DNA of 64,000 nucleotides from an uncultured Solirubrobacterales bacterium. Its GTDB lineage: Bacteria > Actinomycetota > Thermoleophilia > Solirubrobacterales > JACPNS01. A program made the position numbers and the translations under genes. Numbering within the stretch: the first letter of the stretch is position 1; every line of letters starts with the position of its first letter. This document shows positions 26,938-35,468 of the stretch, one piece after another. The notes under the pieces were generated by a model that ran no database searches, was not told the origin of the DNA, and saw nothing but the letters and a program-made list of their open reading frames with translations. Location: positions 248,001-312,000 of the forward strand of contig CAKZMQ010000001.1 in NCBI GenBank assembly GCA_937128795.1, in the 5' to 3' direction.

Positions 26938-28872
26938 CTACTCGCCCAGAAGGTCAGCTGGTGCTGATTCGATCGTGAAGCCCGCCGCCACCTGCACGAG
27001 GTCGGCCAGCGACTGCGGTTTGCCGATCGTGATCAAGCGTTCGACCTCGTCGAAAATCTCCTCGACGCGTGCCGGATTCATCGACTCGCGCTCGGCGCGG
27101 ACAATTTTTTCGGCCGGCGTCGGCTGCGGTCGTTCGTCGGGATTGAATAGATCCTCGTGGAGCTTTTCTCCCTGCGACGGAGCGGTCACAACGATCGGAA
27201 TATCGACGTCCGGCTCAAGGCCGGCGAGTGTGATCATGTTGCGAGCCAGGTCGATGATTTTCACCGGCTCCCCCATCTCGAGCACGAAGACCTCGCCGCC
27301 GTGCCCGAGGTCCCCGGCGCGGATGATCAATTGGACGGCCTCCGGGATCGTCATGAAGTAACGCGACATCTCGGCGTGGGTGACCGTCACCGGACCGCCG
27401 CTCGCTATCTGCCGGCGAAAGATCGGCACGACCGATCCCGAAGATCCAAGCACGTTGCCGAAGCGCACCGAGCAATATGTGGTTCCGTCGTGCCGCGCCT
27501 GAGCTGATTCGATCGCCCATTCGGCCAACGCCTTGCTCGCGCCCATCGTCGTCGCAGGCTTGACGGCCTTGTCGGTCGAGACCAGAACAAAGCGCCGTAC
27601 TCCGTGCTGTCCGGCGAGTTCGGACACCGTGCGCGTGGCGATCGCGTTGTTGCGGATCGCCTCGACGGGATTCTCCTGCATCAGCGCTACGTGCTTGTAG
27701 GCGGCCGCGTGAAACACGACCTCGGGCTTGAACGATTCGAAGATCTCCTGCATCCGCGGCAGTTCCTTGCAATCGCCGAGCACGGCCTCGATGCTGCCGA
27801 AGTGGCGGTCCTCCTCGAGCTCGCGGCGGATGTTGAAGAGATTGTCCTCGGCGTGATCGACGAGGATGATCTTGCGCGGTCGAACCCGGGCGATCTGGCG
27901 GCAGAGTTCCGAGCCGATCGAGCCACCGGCCCCGGTGACCATCACGACGGCGCCGGCAAGATACGCGCCGACTCGGTCGAGCTGCATGACCACCGGGTCA
28001 CGTCCGAGGATGTCCTCGACCTGAACTTCTCGGAGCTGTCTGACCAGATTCACGTCGCCGCGCAGAAGCTCGAACACCGTGGGCAGCGTCTTCACCGGAA
28101 TGTCGCGCTCGCGGCAGGCACCTACCACCGCCTCGCGAAGTGTGCCCGGTGCCGATGGGATCGCGATGATCACCTCGTCGGGCTCGGTCTCTTCAAGAAT
28201 TCGCGGTAGTTCGCTGGTGCGACCGAGCACTTTCAACCCGAGCATGCGCGCGCCACTCTTGCGCGGATCGTCGTCGACGAAGCCGATCGGTGCCTCACCG
28301 AGCTCCGGGTTGCGCAGCATTTCGCGAGCAACGAGTTGGCCGCCGTCGCCGGCCCCGATGATCAGGATCTCGCGTCCGCTGGGCAGGCGGTAGCCGCGTA
28401 GTGGCTTCTCGACGATCGTACGCACGAAGAATCGCGAGCCGCCGATGACCAGCAGCGTCAGGAGAAAGTCGAGCGCCACGATCCCGCGCGGTAGATCAAT
28501 CCCCTGCGGTTTGGCGAGCCAGACGCTCGTGAGCAGTATCAACGAGCTGAGGACGACGGCTTGGATGATCCTGCGGAAGTCGTGAGCGTCGGTGTAGCGC
28601 CACCACTTCTGGTACATCGTGAACAGGGCAAAGACGACGATCTTGCCGACGATCACGAACGGAATCAGCGTCTGCAGCAGGTCTTGATAGCGATCGGGAA
28701 TCCCGTCGTCGAAACGCAGTAGGAATGCGCCATAGAACGCAATGCCGACGAGCAGAGCGTCGGTGACGATTTGCTGCGAGCGATGCAGCCAAACGGAGCG
28801 CCGCATCTTGCGCGTCAGCAATGCAGGTTTGGAGCCGCCGTCGCGAGGTTTGCGGCCGGGAATCACGGGCAT
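26938..28872 (-). CDS. Nucleotide-sugar 4,6-dehydratase, PglF/WbpM/CapD type
   Basis: This 644-residue protein has four N-terminal membrane helices (about 30-160). A first Rossmann motif (IIGAGDGGQLVA, ~171) opens a CoA-binding-like domain, and a second motif (VTGAGGSIGSEL, ~313) opens the catalytic SDR domain. The catalytic triad has the S-M-K form of this group (STDKAVKP then TMGASK) instead of the usual Tyr-xxx-Lys. HAAAYKHVALME-type wording (here HAAAYKHVALMQ) and GEKLHEDLF are also characteristic. The enzyme converts a UDP-HexNAc to the 4-keto-6-deoxy sugar, the first step toward diamino-deoxy sugars. The DegT aminotransferase encoded upstream could use that product. Substrate and stereochemistry (4,6- versus 5-inverting) cannot be read from sequence. 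Confidence 0.92.
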   Translation of the reverse strand: MPVIPGRKPRDGGSKPALLTRKMRRSVWLHRSQQIVTDALLVGIAFYGAFLLRFDDGIPDRYQDLLQTLIPFVIVGKIVVFALFTMYQKWWRYTDAHDFRRIIQAVVLSSLILLTSVWLAKPQGIDLPRGIVALDFLLTLLVIGGSRFFVRTIVEKPLRGYRLPSGREILIIGAGDGGQLVAREMLRNPELGEAPIGFVDDDPRKSGARMLGLKVLGRTSELPRILEETEPDEVIIAIPSAPGTLREAVVGACRERDIPVKTLPTVFELLRGDVNLVRQLREVQVEDILGRDPVVMQLDRVGAYLAGAVVMVTGAGGSIGSELCRQIARVRPRKIILVDHAEDNLFNIRRELEEDRHFGSIEAVLGDCKELPRMQEIFESFKPEVVFHAAAYKHVALMQENPVEAIRNNAIATRTVSELAGQHGVRRFVLVSTDKAVKPATTMGASKALAEWAIESAQARHDGTTYCSVRFGNVLGSSGSVVPIFRRQIASGGPVTVTHAEMSRYFMTIPEAVQLIIRAGDLGHGGEVFVLEMGEPVKIIDLARNMITLAGLEPDVDIPIVVTAPSQGEKLHEDLFNPDERPQPTPAEKIVRAERESMNPARVEEIFDEVERLITIGKPQSLADLVQVAAGFTIESAPADLLGE

Positions 28873-28999
28873 GCTGATGATTCTAAGGCGCGGGCAGGAA
28901 TCCGCGCAACCGGCGGCAACTCATCTCTCGTGGTCGCGGCGACGGCGCGGCGCCGAAGCGCGCCGCTTGAGCCGATCCGGCAACCTCGCGTTCTGCCGC

Positions 29000-30343
29000 T
29001 CATTGATGGCGCGCGAAACGATCGACCAGCTCGCGAAACAGTTTCGTTCGGTCAGTGGGCGGAACCAGTCGATCCATCAGCGGCGCTGCAGGGCTCAGAA
29101 CGACGGCGCATGTCGGTTGCGCCATTTGCGCGGCCAACTCAACCGCCGGGGTCAGAGTTGCGCAGTAGTCAACTTGCGAGGCTACGCCCGCAGCCGCGGC
29201 TTGTTCCACCAGAACCTTGCCGCTGTCCTCGATCCCGATGGCTCGCAGATTTGGATGGGCCGCGATCTCGCGCACGATCAAGGAGTAGTCCTGTCCACGG
29301 AATCGACCGCCGACGATCACGATCATGTCGTCTTCGGAGAACACCTCGATCGCTGCGACGACAGACTCCGCAGTTGAGGAGTACGAGTCGTCCACCCAGG
29401 TGATTCCGTCGACCTCAGCGACCACTTCGAGCCGATGCGGCACCTGTTCGAAGGCACGCAGTGATCTCCCGGCCCGAATCACGTCAAGTCCCGCCGCCTC
29501 GATCACCGTCAGGGCGGCAGCGACATTGGAGAGATTGTGTTCGCCCGGCATCGTGAGGTCGTCCGCCGTCGCAAGCGTCACGTTTCCGCGTCTCACCTCG
29601 CCATTGGCCACGGCAATCCCGTCGCCGTTGTAATAATGGCGGCCTGCCTCGCCCGGGAGCTGCGCGGAGCGCGGGTCCTGCGCGTCGACGACGACATGTT
29701 CGACGCCCGGAAGTGCAGCAAGCCGCATCTTGTCGCGGAAGTAGTTGTCGAGTCCGCCGTGCCAGTCGGCGTGCTCGGCGAAGAGATTGTTGATCAGCGC
29801 AACGCGTGGCCCGACGGCCATGTCGGCAATCTGGTAACTCGACAGCTCGGCGACGACCCAATCCACAGAAGCCATATTCTCGATTTCGGTGAGCGGTCGC
29901 CCGATGTTTCCGCCGACCTCGACGTTGTAGTTGAGCGCACGAAGCATGTGCGCGACCAGCAGCGTGGTCGTAGTTTTGCCCTTGGTCCCTGTAATTCCGA
30001 TCACCGGAGCATGCTCGTGCTCGGCCAGCCAGAGTGCGGTCGCCGTCGTGACTTGCACGCCAGCGGCGCTGAGGCTTTGCAGTTCGGGGCGATAGGGCGA
30101 GACCATCGGCGACCGCACCAACAGATCAGCGTCGCTGAGACCTTCGAGCGCCTCTGCCGGAGAGCTGATCGCGATTCGACCAGCGAGCTCGCGCTGATTC
30201 GGACTGTCGCGCGGTTCGTCGATCACCAGCGCCGTCAGCTCGTAGGAGAATCCCTCGCGGTCCAGCCACCGGACCAATGAGCTGGTCTCGCAGCCGGCAC
30301 CCCAGAGGGCGATCCGACGCCCATTCAAATCGCGCAATCTCAC
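29000..30343 (-). CDS. Mur ligase of the MurD type, possibly MurD2-like
   Basis: This 447-residue cytoplasmic ATP-dependent amide ligase starts with GTG. It has an N-terminal UDP-binding-like domain (IALWGAGCETSSLVRWL), the ATP loop GITGTKGKTTTT (116-127), GGNIGRPL, ELSSYQ and NNLFAEHADWHG (185-196). The C-terminal domain contains HRLEVV, DDSYSSTAESVVAAI and VLSPAAPLMDR. MurD adds D-glutamate to UDP-MurNAc-L-Ala. The GTKGK loop and LFxEHxDWHG wording recall MurD2, which adds L-glutamate and works with the epimerase MurL; that comparison is from memory. No MurL or dcw genes are adjacent. It lies between DUF354 and a sugar dehydratase, so it could instead act on a surface glycan. The fold is certain; the substrate is not. 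Confidence 0.85.
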   Translation of the reverse strand: MRLRDLNGRRIALWGAGCETSSLVRWLDREGFSYELTALVIDEPRDSPNQRELAGRIAISSPAEALEGLSDADLLVRSPMVSPYRPELQSLSAAGVQVTTATALWLAEHEHAPVIGITGTKGKTTTTLLVAHMLRALNYNVEVGGNIGRPLTEIENMASVDWVVAELSSYQIADMAVGPRVALINNLFAEHADWHGGLDNYFRDKMRLAALPGVEHVVVDAQDPRSAQLPGEAGRHYYNGDGIAVANGEVRRGNVTLATADDLTMPGEHNLSNVAAALTVIEAAGLDVIRAGRSLRAFEQVPHRLEVVAEVDGITWVDDSYSSTAESVVAAIEVFSEDDMIVIVGGRFRGQDYSLIVREIAAHPNLRAIGIEDSGKVLVEQAAAAGVASQVDYCATLTPAVELAAQMAQPTCAVVLSPAAPLMDRLVPPTDRTKLFRELVDRFARHQ

Positions 30344-30424
30344 AACGGCCAGTTTGACATCGACGCAAGGTCGCGTTGTGCTGGGTCGTTCGGCTTCTGC
30401 GCACGGGCTAGCTGTTGTTCCCAG

Positions 30425-31441
30425 CTAGCCGTCGCGTGACGCGGCTCCGAGCGCGAGGTCGGCGAACAGTCGCGGATCTCTGCGCACGCGGTCGCTGCCC
30501 GCTGCGCCGCGTTTTTCGATCTTCAGCGCGTCCACGTCGGCAAGTCGCTTCAATCTGCCGTCGGCGAGCAGCATTTCGTCGACGGCGCCGATCCTTCCGG
30601 CGAACGTCGTCCAGACCGGCGTACCCAGCGCGACTGCTTCGCGGTTCATCGTTCCACCCGCACCGATCACCGCGTCGACCGACGCGACGAGCGACGGGCC
30701 ATCAATCGCGCCGTCCGGAATCAAGATATTTGAATGGGCGAGTTCGACGAGTTCGGCGCGTTGCTGCGACGTGCGCGGTAGTGCCACGACCTGCACTTGA
30801 TCGTCCGCAGCCAGTCGCTCGATCAGCGCGGGAAACAGATCGTTCTCAAGGCGGTGGTACAGCGAGACATCCGGTGGCGTCCGCAGCAGGACGAGCTTCT
30901 TCGTGCGATCGAGACCGAGCTCATCGAGCACGGCTTCGTCGGGTTCAAACTCGCTCAGGTAGTACTCCTCTTTGAGCCCCGGATAGGCGTAAATCTTGCC
31001 CTTGGCTCCGTACTTGTAGAGCCGCTCGGGCGGGATCGCGTCGGGAACGATCGTTCTCTGCGTCAAGCGGCAGTTGACGTTGTGCTGCAGACTCGCCCAT
31101 TCATAGTCGAACATCGTCACCGCCGGAATCCCCCGGATCCTCGCGGCGACGGAAATGTCGTTGGAGCCGTGTCCGATCGCGAGGTCGAAGGATCGACGCT
31201 TCGCGAACTTCGTCAGCGCGCGCGAACGGCTGGCCAGTCCGATCGCTTTGCTGGCTGCGCGGCCGCCGCGGTGACGACCGATAGCTGTGTGTTCGATGCG
31301 GTGCCGCTCCAGCAGCGAAAGCGTCTGCGCGAAGTCGCGAGCAGTGACCGTCACCTCGTGGCCGTCGGCACGAAGAAGTTCGATCACTGGGCTCAGGACC
31401 AGAACGTGCGGGCTGTTGGTCAGGTCGACCCAGACTTTCAT
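30425..31441 (-). CDS. DUF354 protein, glycosyltransferase-B-like
   Basis: This 338-residue protein opens with WVDLTNSPHVLVLSPVIELL, the signature of DUF354, whose fold resembles GT-B glycosyltransferases and UDP-GlcNAc 2-epimerases. The conserved elements GHGSNDISVAARI, MFDYEWAS, LLRTPPDVSLYH and GAGGTMNREAVALGTPVW follow the family pattern. The last of these sits where GT-B proteins bind the nucleotide sugar. It is cytoplasmic with no membrane helix. It lies in a one-way run with the aminotransferase upstream and the Mur-like ligase downstream, so a role in building a nucleotide-sugar or lipid-linked glycan is inferred. The reaction is unknown. Confidence 0.8.
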   Translation of the reverse strand: MKVWVDLTNSPHVLVLSPVIELLRADGHEVTVTARDFAQTLSLLERHRIEHTAIGRHRGGRAASKAIGLASRSRALTKFAKRRSFDLAIGHGSNDISVAARIRGIPAVTMFDYEWASLQHNVNCRLTQRTIVPDAIPPERLYKYGAKGKIYAYPGLKEEYYLSEFEPDEAVLDELGLDRTKKLVLLRTPPDVSLYHRLENDLFPALIERLAADDQVQVVALPRTSQQRAELVELAHSNILIPDGAIDGPSLVASVDAVIGAGGTMNREAVALGTPVWTTFAGRIGAVDEMLLADGRLKRLADVDALKIEKRGAAGSDRVRRDPRLFADLALGAASRDG

Positions 31442-31486
31442 CGCGCGTGCTCGTTCATTCGCCGGACACGATGGGCGGTTCCGTCG

Positions 31487-32587
31487 CTACGCCGAAGCTG
31501 ACGAGGCGGCAAGCGCCTTGACGACCGCATCGACCTGCTCGTCGGTGATTGAGGGGCTGATCGGCAATGCAAGGTTCTGGGCGGCTACAGCATCGGTAGC
31601 CGGCAGCGACACGGGCTCCCTCCCGCCGGTGATCGCGGGTTGGCGATGGATCGGCGTTCGGTAATAGCTACGTGCCTCGATTCCCGCAGCCGCGAGAACT
31701 TCCGCGGCCGCGGCCGGGTCTGCAAGCTGAACCACGTAGAGGTGGTAAACCGGCTCGGAGCCGCTGGGGATCGCTTGAGCTGTGGCGAACTCACCGACCC
31801 CCGCTGACTCGTAGCGGGCGGCGGCGGCGCGGCGATGGGCATTCCAGGAATCGAGATGCGGAAGCAGCACGCGCAACAGCGCCGCCTGGAGGGCGTCGAG
31901 CCGCGAGTTGTATCCGACCAGGGTGTGGAGTTGCTTGTTGGTCGTTCCGTGATGGCGCAATAGTCGAGCGGTTTCCGCGACAGCTGCGTCATTGGTGGTG
32001 ATCATCCCGCCATCACCGAAGGCCCCGAGGTTCTTAGACGGAAAAAAGCTGAACGTTGCGGCGTCGCCGAGCGATCCGGCAGGAACTCCGTCGAGCTTCG
32101 CGCCCGCAGCCTGCGCGGCGTCCTCGACGATCTTGAAATCGTGTTCTGCGGCGAGCACTCGCAGATCGCCGATCGGGGCGGGTAGACCGAAGAGGTGGAC
32201 GGCGATCACGGCCTTCGTGTTCGGTGTCAGCGCCGCTGCGACCGTATCGGCGCTGACGTTCATCGTGCGAGCGTCGATGTCGCAGAAGACCGGCGTGGCT
32301 CCGATCGCCAATACTGCCTCGGCGGTCGCGTAAAAGGTGAATGACGGCACGACGACCTCGTCACCCGATTCCACTCCGACTGCGCGTAGGGCGATCATCA
32401 ACGCGTCGGTGCCGTTGCCCACACCGACCGCGTGCTCCGCCTCGACGAAATCGGCGAACTCTGCTTCGAATGCCTGCACTTCCGGGCCCAGAATGAAGCG
32501 ACCGCTCTCGAGTACGCGCGTGATCGCGCGATCAACCTCGCCACGCAGCGGACGTAGTGGGGTGTCGGTGTCGAACAGTGGAATCAT
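31487..32587 (-). CDS. DegT/DnrJ/EryC1/StrS sugar aminotransferase
   Basis: This 366-residue PLP enzyme has all family landmarks: GNGTDALMIAL (58-68, phosphate cup), SFTFYATAEAV, the PLP-contacting VEDAAQAAGA with D156 and Q159, and the Schiff-base lysine K185 in FFPSKNLGAFGDGG. It transfers an amino group, usually from glutamate, to a keto-sugar nucleotide. The likely substrate is the 4-keto-6-deoxy sugar made by the PglF/CapD-type dehydratase of the same cluster, giving an amino-dideoxy sugar for the exported glycan; that link is inferred. Its ATG lies one base after the stop of dedA, so the two are translationally coupled. Confidence 0.92.
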   Translation of the reverse strand: MIPLFDTDTPLRPLRGEVDRAITRVLESGRFILGPEVQAFEAEFADFVEAEHAVGVGNGTDALMIALRAVGVESGDEVVVPSFTFYATAEAVLAIGATPVFCDIDARTMNVSADTVAAALTPNTKAVIAVHLFGLPAPIGDLRVLAAEHDFKIVEDAAQAAGAKLDGVPAGSLGDAATFSFFPSKNLGAFGDGGMITTNDAAVAETARLLRHHGTTNKQLHTLVGYNSRLDALQAALLRVLLPHLDSWNAHRRAAAARYESAGVGEFATAQAIPSGSEPVYHLYVVQLADPAAAAEVLAAAGIEARSYYRTPIHRQPAITGGREPVSLPATDAVAAQNLALPISPSITDEQVDAVVKALAASSASA

Positions 32588-32588
32588 C

Positions 32589-33290
32589 TCAGTGCTCTAC
32601 GTCATGCGCTGCGCGGGCAACTTCGTCCTCTGGTTGCAGCGGATCGGCCTTCCGTGTTCTGTAGAGGTACCAGCCGATCCAGAGCAATCCGATGATGACG
32701 ACGACCACCACCAGCTTCTGGAACAGTCCGACGTAGTTCTCGACCTTGTCCCAGTTCGAACCGAGCTGGTAGCCGGCGATGATCAGTGCGCTGTTCCAGA
32801 TCGCGCTGCCGGCCGCGGTGTACATCAAGAACAACGAGAGGCGCATTCGTTCCACGCCGGCCGGGATCGATATCAGACTCCGGAAAATCGGAATCATCCT
32901 GCCAAAGAACACGGTCTTGGTCTGATGCCTGACGTACCAGTTCTCGGTTCGGTCGAGATCGCTGACCTTCATCATCGGCATCTTCAGCACGATCGCGCGG
33001 ACACGGTCTCGGCCGATCGCATAGCCGACGTAGTAGAGGATCGTGGCACCGACGACCGAACCGAAGGTTGCCCAGATGATCGCGCTGACGACCGTCATTT
33101 TCGCGTCGGGCTGGCCAGCCGTGAACCCCGCGAGCGGCAGGATCAGCTCACTGGGGATCGGCGGGAAAAGGTTCTCGGCTGCGACGGCGATGGCGGCGCC
33201 CGGGCCGCCAATGCGTTCCATCAGGTCGACCAATGCGCCGGCGATTCCTCCGAGATCCTCGCTCTGCGAGGTCAAAAACGGCAAGGTCAT
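32589..33290 (-). CDS. DedA family membrane protein
   Basis: This 233-residue protein has about five hydrophobic segments and DedA/SNARE-associated motifs: ENLFPPIPSELILPLAGF near the N-terminus (the two re-entrant helices), GATILYYVGYAIGR and FFGRMIPIFRSLISIPAG. Members take part in flipping lipids and undecaprenyl phosphate across the membrane and in envelope integrity. A helper role in recycling the lipid carrier fits well here: UppP is divergently encoded 49 bp away and the polysaccharide genes follow directly downstream. It is the first gene of the long leftward run. The C-terminal tail is charged and cytoplasmic. Confidence 0.9.
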   Translation of the reverse strand: MTLPFLTSQSEDLGGIAGALVDLMERIGGPGAAIAVAAENLFPPIPSELILPLAGFTAGQPDAKMTVVSAIIWATFGSVVGATILYYVGYAIGRDRVRAIVLKMPMMKVSDLDRTENWYVRHQTKTVFFGRMIPIFRSLISIPAGVERMRLSLFLMYTAAGSAIWNSALIIAGYQLGSNWDKVENYVGLFQKLVVVVVIIGLLWIGWYLYRTRKADPLQPEDEVARAAHDVEH

Positions 33291-33339
33291 GGCTGCGGCG
33301 CAGATTAGCCGAAGTGCTTCTGCCCGTAACCTCGCTTCA

Positions 33340-34182
33340 GTGACCAGTGGAGAGCATCCCGAATTCTCGACCGCAGATACCCGATTGAGCCTCGGCGAGG
33401 CCTTCGCGTTCGGCCTGCTTCAAGGACCGACGGAGTTGCTGCCGATTTCTAGTTCCGGGCACCTTGTGCTCGCCCCGTGGGTGCTTGGGAGCGACTACCT
33501 CGAATTGGACCCGGAGCTGCGCAAGACGTTCGAGGTCGCGCTGCACGTAGGTACTGCGGCGGCCCTGGTGATCGTGCTGCGCGACGAGGTGTTCGAGGCG
33601 ATCCGCGAAATCGACGGGCGGCGGATCGGGATGATCGCCAGTTCGCTGGCACCGGCCGCAGTCGCCGCGCTCAGCCTCGAGCGCGTGATCGAGAGCAAAC
33701 TCAGTCGCCCGCAGGTTGTGGTGGTCGGATTGGTCACGGGTTCGGCTGCGATGGCCTGGGCCGACCGCCTTGACGGTAAGCGACGCCGCGCCGATGCCGA
33801 TTGGCGCGACGGGCTTGCGCTGGGATTTGCGCAGGCCCTCGCGCTCGTGCCAGGGGTGTCGCGCAGCGGGTCGACGATCGTCGCTGCGCGCGCGCGCGGC
33901 TTCGACGCGCTCTCGGCGAGTGAGTTGTCGATGCACGTTGCGCTGCCGGTGATCGCAGGCGCCAGCGTGCTCAAAGGCGTGCGCATGAAGCAGCGCGGCC
34001 TGCCACGCGCGATGCGGGCGCCGATGGCCGTCGGCGTGCTGGGCGCGTTCGCCTCCTCACTGGCCAGCGCCCGCTTGATCGCCAGCCGTAATCGCGGCCG
34101 CGGCCTGCTCAAATACGTCATCTACCGCCTCGCCCTGGCCGCCGCCGTAACGCTCTTCACCCGCAACCAATCCCGCAAATAG
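33340..34182 (+). CDS. uppP: Undecaprenyl-diphosphatase UppP (BacA)
   Basis: The start is GTG at 33340, giving 280 residues, the usual length; no ribosome site is visible, so translation may be leaderless. The longer frame is antisense to dedA. The catalytic motifs are present: GPTELLPISSSGH near the N-terminus and PGVSRSGSTI near the middle, each in a re-entrant helix, with several membrane helices around them. It removes one phosphate from undecaprenyl diphosphate at the outer face so the lipid carrier can be reused by peptidoglycan and polysaccharide pathways. Its position next to dedA and the flippase/polymerase cluster fits that role. It also contributes to bacitracin tolerance in other bacteria. 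Confidence 0.93.
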   Translation: MTSGEHPEFSTADTRLSLGEAFAFGLLQGPTELLPISSSGHLVLAPWVLGSDYLELDPELRKTFEVALHVGTAAALVIVLRDEVFEAIREIDGRRIGMIASSLAPAAVAALSLERVIESKLSRPQVVVVGLVTGSAAMAWADRLDGKRRRADADWRDGLALGFAQALALVPGVSRSGSTIVAARARGFDALSASELSMHVALPVIAGASVLKGVRMKQRGLPRAMRAPMAVGVLGAFASSLASARLIASRNRGRGLLKYVIYRLALAAAVTLFTRNQSRK

Positions 34183-34186
34183 CGAC

Positions 34187-34215
34187 CAACCTGTGGCACC
34201 TGGTGCCACAGGTTG
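34187..34215. terminator. Perfect 14-bp inverted repeat between uppP and purM
   Basis: CAACCTGTGGCACC (34187-34200) and its exact complement (34202-34215) are separated by one base. It begins four bases after the uppP stop codon. It can form a strong hairpin but has no U-run after it on the plus strand, so it is either a Rho-assisted terminator, an operator-like dyad or a dispersed repeat. The one-base spacing is better suited to a protein-binding dyad or cruciform than to a typical terminator loop. Confidence 0.55.
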
Positions 34216-34282
34216 CGTGCAAATTGCGGGGTTTTGGTTGGGGGGTTTTGTGGCGTGGGGGGCGTCGTCTAGATTCAGCGGG

Positions 34283-35365
34283 ATGAGCGGGCAGGATGCA
34301 TACGCGGCGGCAGGTGTAAGTACGAGCAACGCCGACAGTGCCGTTGGTGCGTTGGTTTCGGTGCTCGCAACGATCGACACCGGCGAGCCCAGCCGCGCGC
34401 AGTTGCGCAATGGCCACTACGCCAACGTCTTGAAGGTTGCCGACAACCTCGGAATTGCGATCAGCACCGATGGCGTCGGCAGCAAGGTGATCATCGCCGA
34501 GCAGATGGCGAAGTTCGACACGGTCGGGATCGACTGCATGGCGATGAGCGTCAACGACCTGATCTGTGTCGGCGCGAAGCCAATCGCCCTGGTCGACTAC
34601 ATCGCCGTCGAGCAGGCCAACGGCGAAATGCTCGCGCAGATCGCGACCGGCCTGAAGATCGGCGCGGAGGAGGCCGGCGTGGAAATCCCCGGCGGCGAGC
34701 TCGCACAGCTGCCCGAGTTGATCAAGGGGCACCCGACTCCCTCCGGTTTCGACCTCGTCGGCGCGGCGTTCGGAACGATCGCTCTCGACGAAATCGTCAG
34801 CGGCGATTCGATCGAACCCGGCGACGTGATCATCGGGCTTCCGAGCAGCGGTATCCACAGCAACGGCCTGACGCTGGCGCGCAAGGCGCTGCTCGACGAC
34901 GCGGGTATGTCGCTGGAGGACTCGCCGCCGGAGCTCGGTGGCAAGTCCGTCGGCGAGGAGCTGCTCACGCCGACCGCGATCTACGTCAAGCCGATTCTTG
35001 AGTTGTTGCGATCGCCCGTTGAAGTACGCGGCCTCGCCCACCTGACCAGCGGCGGTGTGCTCAACCTGCTGCGCCTCAACACCGACGTCGGCTACGAGTT
35101 CAGTAGGCCGCTCGAAGCACAACCTCTGTTTGGCATGATCCAGCAGGCGGCGGGTGTCAGCGACGCCGAGATGCACGAGGTGTTCAACATGGGTTGCGGT
35201 TTTTGCGTCGTCGTACCGCCCGAGCACGCGGACGCAGCGGACACGTTGTTGCGCACCCACTACCCGGGCGCACACGTGATCGGGTCGGTGAACGACGACG
35301 CCGGGCGGGTCGCAGTCACTCCGACGGGCCTCGTAGGCGACAAAGACGGGTTGCGCAAGTCTTGA
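34283..35365 (+). CDS. purM: Phosphoribosylformylglycinamidine cyclo-ligase (AIR synthetase)
   Basis: The start at 34283 gives MSGQDAYAAAGVS and 360 residues; the upstream extension in frame runs through the inverted repeat and is not coding. The product matches PurM throughout: STDGVGSKVIIA, GIDCMAMSVNDLICVGAKP, GLPSSGIHSNGLTLAR, HLTSGGVLNLLRL and FNMGCGF. It converts FGAM to AIR using ATP, the fifth step of purine synthesis. It stands alone between envelope genes; no other pur gene is in the window. It is followed 103 bp later by a protein kinase in the same direction. Confidence 0.96.
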   Translation: MSGQDAYAAAGVSTSNADSAVGALVSVLATIDTGEPSRAQLRNGHYANVLKVADNLGIAISTDGVGSKVIIAEQMAKFDTVGIDCMAMSVNDLICVGAKPIALVDYIAVEQANGEMLAQIATGLKIGAEEAGVEIPGGELAQLPELIKGHPTPSGFDLVGAAFGTIALDEIVSGDSIEPGDVIIGLPSSGIHSNGLTLARKALLDDAGMSLEDSPPELGGKSVGEELLTPTAIYVKPILELLRSPVEVRGLAHLTSGGVLNLLRLNTDVGYEFSRPLEAQPLFGMIQQAAGVSDAEMHEVFNMGCGFCVVVPPEHADAADTLLRTHYPGAHVIGSVNDDAGRVAVTPTGLVGDKDGLRKS

Positions 35366-35468
35366 CGCCGCGATCGTCGCGTAGCCGCGGATTCCGATCT
35401 TGAAGATCGCTTTGCACCGGACGTTCGACCAGTACGAATCTGCGTAGATAGGCGTAACTTCTCATCAG

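Noticed and set aside
30425..31441. UDP-GlcNAc 2-epimerase
   Set aside because: The GT-B-like fold is shared, but the opening 'WVDLTNSPHV' and the other conserved blocks are those of DUF354.
34157..35275. 372-codon minus-strand frame opposite purM
   Set aside because: purM is unmistakable on the plus strand; the antisense translation has shadow composition (many Arg, His, Asp) and no family resemblance.
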